Assembly: GCA_014843695.1 (NCBI GenBank)
Contig: CM026386.1
Coordinates: 12,699,213 to 12,763,212 of the forward strand
Length of the DNA stretch: 64,000 nt
Reading direction: 5' to 3'
Source of the DNA: Archivesica marissinica
Lineage: Eukaryota > Mollusca > Bivalvia > Venerida > Vesicomyidae
Shown here: one piece after another, positions 51,501 to 61,295 of the stretch
Layout of the letters: every line of letters starts with the position of its first letter
Position numbering within the stretch: the stretch's first letter is position 1
Notes under the pieces: generated by a model
Databases searched by the model: none
What the model was told of the DNA's origin: nothing
What the model saw: the letters and a program-made list of their open reading frames with translations, nothing else
Program-made: the position numbers and the translations under genes

Positions 51501-54211
51501 TATCGTACATAACAACATATACCGACTATCGTACATAACAACATATACCGACTATCGTACATAACAACATATACCGACTATCGTACATAACAACATATAC
51601 CGACTATCGTACATAACAACATATACCGACTATCGTACATAACAACATATACCGACTATCGTACATAACAACATATACCGACTATCGCACATATACCGAC
51701 TATCGCACATAACAACATATACCGACTATCGCACATAACAACATATACCGACTATCGCACATAACAACATATACTGACTATCGTACATAACAACATATAC
51801 CGACTATCGCACATAACAACATATACCGACTATCGCACATATACCGACTATCGCACATATACCGACTATCGCACATAACAACATATACCGACTATCGCAC
51901 ATAATAACATATACCGACTATCGTACATAACAACATATACCGACTATCGTACATAACAACATATACCGACTATCATACATAACAACATATACCGACTATC
52001 GTACATAACAACATATACCGACTATCGTACATAACAACATATACCGACTATCGTACATAACAACATATACCGACTATCGCACATATACCGACTATCGCAC
52101 ATAACAACATATACCGACTATCGCACATAACAACATATACCGACTATCACACATAACAACATATACCGACTATCACACATAACAACATATACCGACTATC
52201 GCACATAACAACATATACCGACTATCACACATAACAACATATACCGACTATCGCACATATACCGACTATCGCACATATACCGACTATCGCACATATACCG
52301 ACTATCGCATATAACAACATATACCGACTATCGCACATAACAACATATACCGACTATCGCACATAACAACATAACAACATATACCGACTATCGCACATAA
52401 CAACATATACCGACTATCGCACATAACAACATATACCGACTATCGCACATAACAACATATACCGACTATCGCACATAACAACATAACAACATATACTGAC
52501 TATCGCACATAACAACATAACAACATATACCGACTATCGCACATAACAACATATACCGACTATCGCACATAACAACATATACCGACTATCGTACATAACA
52601 ACATATACCGACTATCGTACATAACAACATATACTGACTATCGTACATAACAACATATACCGACTATCGCACATAACAACATATACCGACTATCGTACAT
52701 AACAACATATACCGACTATCGTACATAACAACATATACCGACTATCGTACATAACAACATATACTGACTATCGTACATAACAACATATACCGACTATCGT
52801 ACATAACAACATATACCGACTATCGTACATAGCAACATATACCGACTATCGTACATAACAACATATACCGACTATCGTACATAACAACATATACCGACTA
52901 TCGCACATATACCGACTATCGCACATAACAACATATACCGACTATCGCACATAACAACATATACCGACTATCGCACATAACAACATATACTGACTATCGT
53001 ACATAACAACATATACCGACTATCGCACATAACAACATATACCGACTATCGCACATATACCGACTATCGCACATATACCGACTATCGCACATAACAACAT
53101 ATACCGACTATCGCACATAACAACATATAACGACTATCGCACATAACAACATATACCGACTATCGCACATATACCGACTATCACACATATACCGACTATC
53201 ACACATATACCGACTATCGCACATAACAACATATACGGACTATCGCACATAACAACATATACCGACTATCGCACATATACTGACTATCGCACTTAACAAC
53301 ATATACCGACTATCGCACATAACAACATATACCGACTATCGCACATAACAACATATACCGACTATCGCACATAACAACATATACCGACTATCGCACATAA
53401 CAACATATACCGACTATCGTACATAACAACATATACCGACTATCGTACATAACAACATATACCGACTATCGCACATAACAACATATACCGACTATCGCAC
53501 ATAACAACATATACCGACTATCGCACATAACAACATATACCGACTATCGCACATAACAACATATACCGACTATCGCACATAACAACATATACCGACTATC
53601 GCACATAACAACATATACCGACTATCGCACATAACAACATATACCGACTATCGTACATAACAACATATACCGACTATCGTACATAACAACATATACCGAC
53701 TATCGCACATAACAACATATACCGACTATCACACATAACAACATATACTGACTATCGTACATAACAACATATACCGACTATCACACATAACAACATATAC
53801 CGACTATCGTACATAACAACATATACTGACTATCGCACATAACAACATATACCGACTATCGCACATAACAACATATACCGACTATCGCACATAACAACAT
53901 ATACCGACTATCACACGTAACAACATATACCGACTATCGCACATAACAACATATACCGACTATCGCACATATACCGACTATCGCATATAACAACATATAC
54001 CGACTATCGTACATAACAACATATACCGACTATCGCACATAACAACATATACCGACTATCGCACATAACAACATATACCGACTATCGCACATAACAACAT
54101 ATACCGACTATCGCACATAACAACATATACCGACTATCGCACATAACAACATATACCGACTATCGTACATAACAACATATACCGACTATCGCACATAACA
54201 ACATATACTGA
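42535..54211. repeat. Array IIb: 26-bp minisatellite, >11.6 kb
   Basis: This is the same 26-bp unit as Array IIa, about 450 unit-equivalents. It is mixed with 18-bp units that lack eight bases (acaacata), often in runs of three ending in gcatataacaac. Those runs recur at spacings near 0.49 kb and 1.71 kb, showing higher-order repeats. The array ends at 54211 in the same sequence that borders Array IIa. Confidence 0.97.
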
Positions 54212-54393
54212 TTTGAACATAAATAAAACACCTGTCTAGTACATAGATTATTATTTGGCATTTGCATTTGAGGTTTTGACCTCTCTACGTATGACGTTGA
54301 CCTATGAAGCATACACCCGAGTATTGCACCCAGTTATATGGTACTGAGAACGTGTAATTTCCTTTAACTTCACTCTATTACTTTCATATCGAG

Positions 54394-54500
54394 TTATTGC
54401 TGAACCACAGTTGACATTTGAACCTTGAATGCTAAACTGCAGAAATACTGTTTGGAAGGACACCCGGGATCTTCCTCCACCAATGGATAGACGCCGTTAG
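54394..54500 (-). CDS. Possible terminal exon after SRCR-A' (copy 2)
   Basis: An open 34-residue stretch ending in TAA contains GCPSKQYFCSLAFKVQM. The possible acceptor is GGCGCCAACAG, giving an intron of only 49 nt. It aligns with 35444-35550. If used, the receptor ends here and each duplication copy is the 3' end of its own gene. Weak candidate. Confidence 0.25.
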
Positions 54501-54549
54501 CTGTTGGCGCCACATTAACCCCAAAAGAAACAATAAAGTGAAGAGTTAC

Positions 54550-54704
54550 CAAAGCAATGTACGCCTGTAGAATCCATCCCACTCTGAGTAGCTACAGGTT
54601 CTTGCACACATTCCGATATGGAGGTTTCGTTACCACTACATGACAAACGGCTTAACTTGTACACACCGGTGTAGGAAAATCTTTCTACAAGAAATCCGAC
54701 AAAT
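54550..54704 (-). CDS. SRCR domain exon, C-terminal half (SRCR-A', copy 2)
   Basis: This 155-nt exon (54704 to 54550) is fully open. It reads FVGFLVERFSYTGVYKLSRL, then SCSGNETSISECVQEP and STGVHCFG. The acceptor is TTTTGCTATTACAG (phase 2) and the donor is TGCTTTG|GTAACT (phase 1). Three of the usual four cysteines of this half are present; the mid-domain one is absent, in step with the missing one in the N-half exon. Compared with copy 1 it has CAA instead of TAA at 54602-54604. It also differs in two dense patches, one just before the first cysteine and one in the loop before the last. Partner N-half: 55549-55726. Confidence 0.82.
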
Positions 54705-55157
54705 CTGTAATAGCAAAATATACAAACTTATGACTGCAGAAACGTATGTGAGAAAGATAGAATCATTGTAATTGAACACAGAACTAGGGAATAAGATTTG
54801 TCTCAAATATCCGTGAAAATTCATTGATTTTTTAACAGTGCTCGAATGAATAATTTTGATAAAAATATAATGTCAAACTTAAAACCAAATAAGCAAAATG
54901 ATTAGTAGATTTGAAAACAGAATGTTGCTGGCGTGTATCAAGCACGTGTTTGTTGGGCTTCGTATAAAAATATAGTTGTTGCAAATGTTAGCTTACAATA
55001 TACTACAACAACAATCTACAGTAGGATAACAACTGGAAACTTATAACAATGTTTTCATACAGAAATAAATAGATGAAAACAGGAATAAGTCGTATTAGGA
55101 AAGTGCATCACTTTTTACACGCATATATAAGTAGGCCTACTTTTGGACAAAAGTGTT

Positions 55158-55410
55158 ACAGACGGATTTGTAGTCCAGTGGTTAACACGTTGGACTGGTA
55201 ATCCAGTGTCCAGGGATCGCAGGTTCGATCCCTCGTCTGACCCTAATAAAATTAACAGATGCGACTTTAAACCGAGGTCTCGTGTCGGTGCTTTACAGCA
55301 TGCACGTAAAAGAACCAGAGGAGACTCTGAAATGGGTCTCTGTCTGTATCATTCACTAATCTCTTCAGAAGGCGTCGCTCAAATGGGCAACCTTTGTTTA
55401 TTCAAAAATA
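55158..55410 (+). mobile_element. SINE family A in SRCR-A' intron (copy 2)
   Basis: Counterpart of 36214-36470: same head (cagacggatttgtagtccag), B box and body. It is less degraded in places, with ggtgctttacagcatgcacg kept. Confidence 0.85.
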
Positions 55411-55548
55411 ATAATACTGTTTAAACTAAAAGTAGGTTTCCAAGGCCATGCTGGATGAACTGTTATAGCTTAACTTTGCACATTCCGTAGTTACTGTATC
55501 TATGCTGCAGCTCGAGGGTTCAGATCTCGTTAAATATGAAGCTCTCAC

Positions 55549-55726
55549 CCATATCCCAGTATTTTGCAGATCGTTTTTGCTGTGACTTCATTCACAGCGT
55601 TACGCGGTAGTAGCCCCCATTCACCATCCTCGAACACTTTGATTGCCCCCTCGTACGGCTTCAAGTCCAAATATTCCAACTCGGTTATATTGTTTACGAG
55701 TCTAACGTCTGTAGCTATACCGTTCA
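55549..55726 (-). CDS. SRCR domain exon, N-terminal half (SRCR-A', copy 2)
   Basis: This 178-nt exon (55726 to 55549) encodes ATDVRLVNNITELEYLDLKP, then EGAIKVFEDGEWGLL and TAKTICKILGYG. The acceptor CATATAGAAACAG (phase 1) and donor TATGG|GTGAGA (phase 2) are the same as in copy 1. It joins in frame with 54704-54550 to give one complete SRCR domain lacking one disulphide pair. It is the rightmost recognised exon; further upstream exons would lie beyond 57 kb or outside the window. I found none between 56 and 64 kb. Confidence 0.82.
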
Positions 55727-55759
55727 CTGTTTCTATATGTATATATATTAAGCAGGTTT

Positions 55760-56163
55760 CAAAGAGTAATCAGTTATTCCCCCTGAATACTCCTACAAAT
55801 AGATATGTCCTCTTAATTGGTTTCCTCTGTTTTTATCGTTGTTTCCTTTGCACCACGTGTTATCAAATAGCACCCGTTTTCTCAACTTATGATTAGTAAA
55901 TTATTAAATCTCTACAGATATTCTACAATCTATCTATATCCAATGGGTAATTTACTGTAGAACGTTGTTACAGTGCAGTTAACAAGATTTTGATCAAACT
56001 CACAGTTATCATAGCGCAAATCTGGATAGAGAACAACGGTAAAAACAAAGGATTCCAACTAAACGGAAAACGACAAACATACATTTCGGGATATATCGGA
56101 CTTTATCTGCCAAGGGAGGTAATAGAATAACCAGTTATGTCGCTCAGTGTGGAATTATGTTAA
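55760..56163. other. Upstream non-coding sequence of SRCR-A'
   Basis: Counterpart of 36830-37227, with small indels. No exon was recognised. Confidence 0.5.
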
Positions 56164-56572
56164 GAACAATGCTCTTGTATTTAGAATACAGCAATGCTCT
56201 TGTATTTAGAACAGAGCAATGCTCTTGTATTTAGAACAGAGCAATGTTCTTGTATTTAGAACACAGCAATGGTCTTGTATTTAGAACACAGCAATGCTCT
56301 TGTATTTAGAACACAGCAATGGTCTTGTATTTAGAACACAGCAATGCTCTTGTATTTGGAATACAGCAATGCACTTGTATTTAGAACACAGCAATGCTCT
56401 TGTATTTAGAACAAAGCAATGCTCTTGTATTTAGAACAAAGCAATGCTCTTGTATTTAGAACAAAGCAATGCTCTTGTATTTAGAACAAAGCAATGCTCT
56501 TGTATTTAGAACAAAGCAATGCTCTTGTATTTAGAATACAGTAATGCTCTAGTATTTAGAACACAGCAATGC
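56164..56572. repeat. 25-bp minisatellite, ~16 units (copy 2)
   Basis: Same unit as 37228-37512. Local variants (aacagagc, aacaaagc) form homogeneous runs, indicating local expansion after duplication. Confidence 0.93.
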
Positions 56573-56586
56573 TCACGCAAACAATG

Positions 56587-56828
56587 GTCATCCTGCGTGG
56601 TCGAGTGGTTAAGGTCTCTGACTTGTATACAACTGTAGCCTATCACCATTGATGGTCACGTGTTCGAGCCCCGCTCCGGCCGTGTCTGTATATGAAACAG
56701 TTGACAGTTTCTTACAGAGGTTGGTGCACCAAGTACTGGTTAACAGCTGGAGCCTGCCCAGGAAAGGTGTTGTTAGGTAAATTGCCCGTCGCTGAAATGG
56801 GCAACCGGTAGCGACGATAAATAAACTT
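56587..56828 (+). mobile_element. SINE family B (copy 2)
   Basis: Head tgcgtggtcgagtggttaag, B box region cgtgttcgagccccgctc, body gaaaggtgttgttaggtaaa, tail accggtagcgacgataaata. It matches the copy at 37525-37775. Confidence 0.85.
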
Positions 56829-56850
56829 AAATAAAAAAGTCCACTCAGTA

Positions 56851-57085
56851 AGACTGCCTCCGTGGTCGAGTGGATACTGTCGCTGACATGCATACCACTG
56901 TAACCTTATCAGCACTGATGGTCACGGCTTCGAGCCCCGCTCAGACCGTGTCTCTTTAGATAAAAAAAGTAGGCAATTTCCCTACGGAAGTTGGTGCACC
57001 AAGTACTGGTTAACCGTTGGAGCCTGCCCAGGTAAACTGCCCGTCGAACATATAAGCTACCGGTAGCGACGATAAATAATTGTAA
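56851..57085 (+). mobile_element. SINE family B, second tandem copy
   Basis: A second element of the family in the same orientation, starting about 20 bp after the first (ctccgtggtcgagtggatac ... accggtagcgacgataaata). It has a deletion in the body. It has no counterpart after 37775, so it is probably younger than the duplication. Confidence 0.85.
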
Positions 57086-57095
57086 TACAAAGCCA

Positions 57096-58910
57096 TTGAG
57101 GTATAATATGCTGCATGACATGTTACGGAGAAACAATGTGCTGCATGACATGTTACGGGGAAACAATGTGCTACATGACATGATACGGAGAAACAATGTG
57201 CTGCATGACATGTTACGGAGAAACAATATGCTGCATGAAATGTTACGGAGAAACAATGTGCTGCATGAAATGTTACGGAGAAACAATGTGCTGCATGACA
57301 TGTTACGGAGAAACATTGTGCTGCATGACATGTTACGGAGAAACAATGTGCGGTATGACATGTTACGGGGAAACAATGTGCTGCTTGATATGTTACGGAG
57401 AAACAATGTGCTGCTTGATATGTTACGGAGAAACAATGTGCTGCATGACATGTTACGGAGACACATTGTGATGTATGACATGTTACGGAGAAACAATGTG
57501 CTGTATGACATGTTACGGGGAAACAATGTGCTGCATGAAATGTTACGGAGAAACAATATGCTGCATGAAATGTTACGGAGAAACAATGTGCTGCATGACA
57601 TGTTACGGAGACACATTGTGATGTATGACATGTTACGGAGAAACAATGTGCTGTATGACATGTTACGGGGAAACAATGTGCTGCATGAAATGTTACGGAG
57701 AAACAATATGCTGCATGAAATGTTACGGAGAAACAATGTGCTGCATGACATGTTACGGAGACACATTGTGATGTATGACATGTTACGGAGAAACAATGTG
57801 CTGTATGACATGTTACGGGGAAACAATGTGCTGCATGAAATGTTACGGAGAAACAATATGCTGCATGAAATGTTACGGAGAAACAATGTGCTGCATGACA
57901 TGTTACGGAGACACATTGTGATGTATGACATGTTACGGAGAAACAATGTGCTGTATGACATGTTACGGGGAAACAATGTGCTGCATGAAATGTTACGGAG
58001 AAACAATGTGCTGCATGACATGTTACGGAGAAACAATGTGCTACATGACATGTTACGGAGAAACAATGTGCTGCATGACATATTACGAGGAAACAATGTG
58101 CTGCATGACATGCTACGGAGAAACAATGTGCTGCATGACATGTTACGGAGAAACAATGTGCTGCATGACATGCTACGGAGAAACAATGTGCTGTATGCCA
58201 TGTTACGGAGAAACAATGTGCTGCATGACATGCTACGGAGAAACAATGTGCTGCATGACATGCTACGGGGAAACAATGTGCTGCATGACATGTTACGGGG
58301 AAACAATGTGCTGCATGACATGTTACGGAGAAACAATGTGCTGCATGACATGTTACGGAGAAACAATGTGCTGCATGACATGTTACGGAGAAACAATGTG
58401 CTGTATGCCATGTTACGGAGAAACAATGTGCTGCATGACATGCTACGGAGAAACAATGTGCTGCATGACATGTTACGGAGAAACAATGTGCTGCATGACA
58501 TGTTACGGAGAAACAATGTGCTGCATGACATGTTACGGAGAAACAATGTGCTGCATGACATGTTACGGAGAAACAATGTGCTGCATGACATGTTACGGAG
58601 AAACAATGTGCTGCATGACATGTTACGGAGAAACAATGTGCTGCATGACATGTTGCGGAGAAACAATGTGCTGCATGACATGTTACGGAGAAACAATGTG
58701 CTGCATGACATGTTACGGAGAACCAATGTGCTGCATGACATGTTACGGAGAAACAATGTGCTGCATGACATGTTACGGAGAAACAATGTGCTGCATGATA
58801 TGCTACGGAGAAACAATGTGCTGTATGACATGTTACGGAGAAACAGTGTGCTGCATGACATGTTACGGAGAAACAGTGTGCTGCATGACATGATACGGAG
58901 AAACAACAGT
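57096..58910. repeat. 30-bp minisatellite, ~60 units
   Basis: The 30-bp unit contains AACAATGTGCTGCATGACAT and GTTACGGAGA. Because 30 is divisible by 3, the array is open over its full length in frames on both strands (10-residue repeats such as MSCSTLFLRN on the minus strand and CCMTCYGETM on the plus strand). Between about 57451 and 57960 a 150-bp (five-unit) higher-order repeat occurs about four times. I treat it as a non-coding minisatellite: several frames are equally open, no flanking exon structure is seen, and the minus frame runs out into a SINE. Confidence 0.93.
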
Positions 58911-59365
58911 GAGAGCACAGGTCCGTGATTGACATCGATTGAAATCAATAGGATCGAACCTTCGTACTATGCCATAGAAATAGTACATAATGTAGACTCT
59001 GTCACCATGCAAATTGCAATAATCGCATTATGTGTAATATATGTCTTCCATTATGTATAGGATATAAGCAGAAAACGATCCAATATGTAACATAATGGAC
59101 TGTGTGAGGGGCGTAGCACCGAACACAGTGCCAATATATTCCATATTGGATCTGTTTGAGGTTTATATCTTATTTAAAACACACAATTATATAACAAGAT
59201 CTTATTAATTAAAATCGTTAATTTCGTACATTTACCCATAGGATTTAATATAATACTCTCCCAGACTGGCCTTTTGAAAGCAGTCCAATATTAATATTAA
59301 TGGACTGCAGTACATATGTTTGACGTCACGACAGTGTTTAAGTCAAATAAACAGTACATAACGTA
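58911..59365. other. Unassigned AT-rich sequence
   Basis: No gene seen. A short inverted repeat, TCCATTATGT at 59048 and ACATAATGGA at 59089, brackets about 30 bp. The motif tccaatatt/ggactg recurs between 59070 and 59310, suggesting a decayed palindromic element. Confidence 0.45.
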
Positions 59366-59592
59366 GACTAGGTTCGATCCTCCGTCTGGGTCTAATCAAT
59401 TAAAATTCTTTCAGATGGGCCTTTAAACCGAGGTCTCGTGTCGGTGCTTTACGTAAAAGAACCAGAGGATCCTCTGGAATGGGTCTCTGTCTGTATCATT
59501 GTATTATCCTCCAAAAATCTAAAATGACTAATCTCTTCAGGATGCATTGCTCATATGGGCAACCGGTAGCGACGATAAATAAGCGTAAAACA
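59366..59592 (+). mobile_element. SINE family A, head-truncated
   Basis: Starts at the B box (aggttcgatcctccgtctgg) and runs to the tail (accggtagcgacgataaata). The body includes ccaaaaatctaaaatgac. Confidence 0.85.
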
Positions 59593-59824
59593 CACTCTCT
59601 GTCACTACCCAAGTTACACTAATCGCGTAGGTTGTGATATATTTCTTCGAGTTAAATCCAAACAATGAGGTATTGGAAATTACCATTGGATCTAGTCATG
59701 CTCGTATTGTTACTACAATGCATTCACATAATTTATATAGACAGACATATTTAGGGCCAACTTCCTGATTCGAGTTAACAAATTGAATATAGTTATTACT
59801 GATAATGAAACAGAGATTTCGTAA

Positions 59825-59990
59825 GGGTGCTGTACACAGTACACTTCATAAAAACCAGAGGAACATTTGGAATGCGGGGCTCTGTCTGTTCCGTATCATT
59901 GCACTATCATGTCTCCAACTCATAAAATGACATCTATTCTAGTGACGTCGCCCATGTCATGTGGGCAACCGAACGCAAATAATAATAATT
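59825..59990 (+). mobile_element. SINE family A, diverged body
   Basis: aaccagaggaacatttggaa, tctgtctg, tcattgcactatcatg and tgtgggcaaccg follow the family order with many changes. An old copy. Confidence 0.65.
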
Positions 59991-60027
59991 AATGTAATAA
60001 AGACTTTATTTAACTAGATCATTTGTT

Positions 60028-60210
60028 TCAGGTGCGAAAGGTCCGGAGTTCGAGCCCCACTGGAGCCGTTACGATTGTGCCCTTATGCAAGGCATTTAAA
60101 TTCCACATTGCCTCTTCTCTCTCCCTCGTGGCGATGGATTCCATCAGGAATGAGGTCTCGAGAGTGATATATATAAGGTGAAATAACTTGTTTCGCAATC
60201 TAGCTAAAAT
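60028..60210 (+). mobile_element. SINE family C, head-truncated
   Basis: Starts at gtgcgaaaggtccggagttc and continues through ccctcgtggcgatggattcc to aacttgtttcgcaatctagc. Confidence 0.8.
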
Positions 60211-60285
60211 AAATGTGCATAAATTAAAAAAATAAATTTGTTTGACAACGTCAATCTTCCATAGGCACACAAAACAAAACAATTA

Positions 60286-60470
60286 CAGTCTACATCCGTT
60301 ATGTCGAATTCCGTCGGACCAAACAAAATAATTCGACATAACCGAAATTTTTGACTTAACGAAATTCGATCTAAACAGATACAGGTATATGTAAAATGAT
60401 AGTGTCTGAAACGGGACTTGATAACAGGAGAATTCGACAAAACCGACCTTGACATAACGGATGTAGACTA
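60286..60470. mobile_element. MITE family M1, second copy (inverted)
   Basis: Ends CAGTCTACATCCGTTATGTC and GACATAACGGATGTAGACT; TA at 60284-60285 on the left, with the right flank eroded. The interior is the reverse complement of the copy at 508-703, including the block aatgatagtgtctgaaacgg. Confidence 0.75.
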
Positions 60471-60574
60471 ATATACAGCACATTTAAATGCATACAATTA
60501 AACACACTACATGATATTATTTTAGTCATAGAAGAGTTAGCGAAAGCTGCAAGTAAATATATATTTCTGAGTTT

Positions 60575-60810
60575 GAGGAAACAGAAGTACCCGGAGAAAA
60601 CCCACATGTCCAATCTGGCGACCACCGTACCATCTCACATACTTCCGAGGATCGAACTCGGGTTGCATTGACATTACTATATAATTCCAATGTGCAGTTT
60701 TCACTTATAGTCCTATCTTTTGATTGGTAGATAAATGAGTTATCTCGTAAAATAAAGTCATTATTATTATTATTAATATTATTATTATTATTATTATTAT
60801 ATGCACACAC
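60575..60810 (-). repeat. SINE-D fragment joined to repeat E
   Basis: gaagtacccggagaaaaccc and ggatcgaactcgggttgcat, then ttcacttatagtcctatctt and an (attatt)n run. This is the same D-E junction as at 40842-41160, so the compound itself was copied. Confidence 0.75.
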
Positions 60811-60998
60811 TATGTCAATGGAGGGACGGATGGAATTATCTTTCACTTACCCGACGATAGTACTGTAACAAGTACACAGAAGAACAAATCACGACGGAAC
60901 ATTGCCCTGAAAACAGATGTGTAGAAAGGATGGCTAGAAAACTCAATCATATTTCATGTGATCAGCTAGTATTTAAAAAACTCAACAAAGCACATATA

Positions 60999-61060
60999 TA
61001 CAGTCAAACCTGTGTTAGTGGTCACCTCCATTAGCAGCCAACTTGTATTAAGCAGCCACT
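60999..61060 (+). mobile_element. Pogo-like terminus, single unit
   Basis: CAGTCAAACCTGTGTTAGTG followed by gtcacctccattagcagcc. This is the monomer of the 56-bp repeat at 41281-41534. The same flanking sequence (gtgtagaaagg.tggctagaaa) precedes both. Confidence 0.65.
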
Positions 61061-61097
61061 TACTGTGATTCCCTCGTTTATACACATTTCTGTTACC

Positions 61098-61196
61098 TCG
61101 ATTGCGAAACAAGTTCCTACAACTCCTAATAACTCTCGAGACCTCATTCCTGATGGAATCCATCACCACGAGGGAGAGAGAAGAGGCAATATGCAA
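61098..61196 (-). mobile_element. SINE family C, 3' fragment
   Basis: On the plus strand: gattgcgaaacaagttccta, then cctcattcctgatggaatcc and accacgagggagagagaag. The head is absent. Confidence 0.75.
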
Positions 61197-61295
61197 TATT
61201 ATTCTCTTGCCTATTGTATATCAACCATTTGATAGGGAGAAGAACGTAGAGTTTTCTTTCTCTCTAATCCCTTTAAGTGTACACACATTTATCTT

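Larger units (their letters stand above)
54212..56828. repeat. Segmental duplication, copy 2
   Basis: This matches 35265-37775 in the same orientation: SRCR-A' exons, SINE-A, 25-bp array and SINE-B in the same order. Small indels and a few percent substitutions separate them. The adjoining 26-bp array is about 20 times longer than in copy 1. Confidence 0.9.

Noticed and set aside
42535..54211. CRISPR-like appearance of regularly spaced repeats
   Set aside because: Units are directly adjacent with no unique spacers, no cas genes are present and the context is eukaryotic. It is a minisatellite.
56909..58948. 679-codon minus-strand open frame and parallel long frames (57010-58935 minus, 57096-58928 plus)
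   Set aside because: All are translations of a 30-bp tandem repeat with no stop in the unit. Several frames on both strands are equally open, and the longest runs into SINE sequence.
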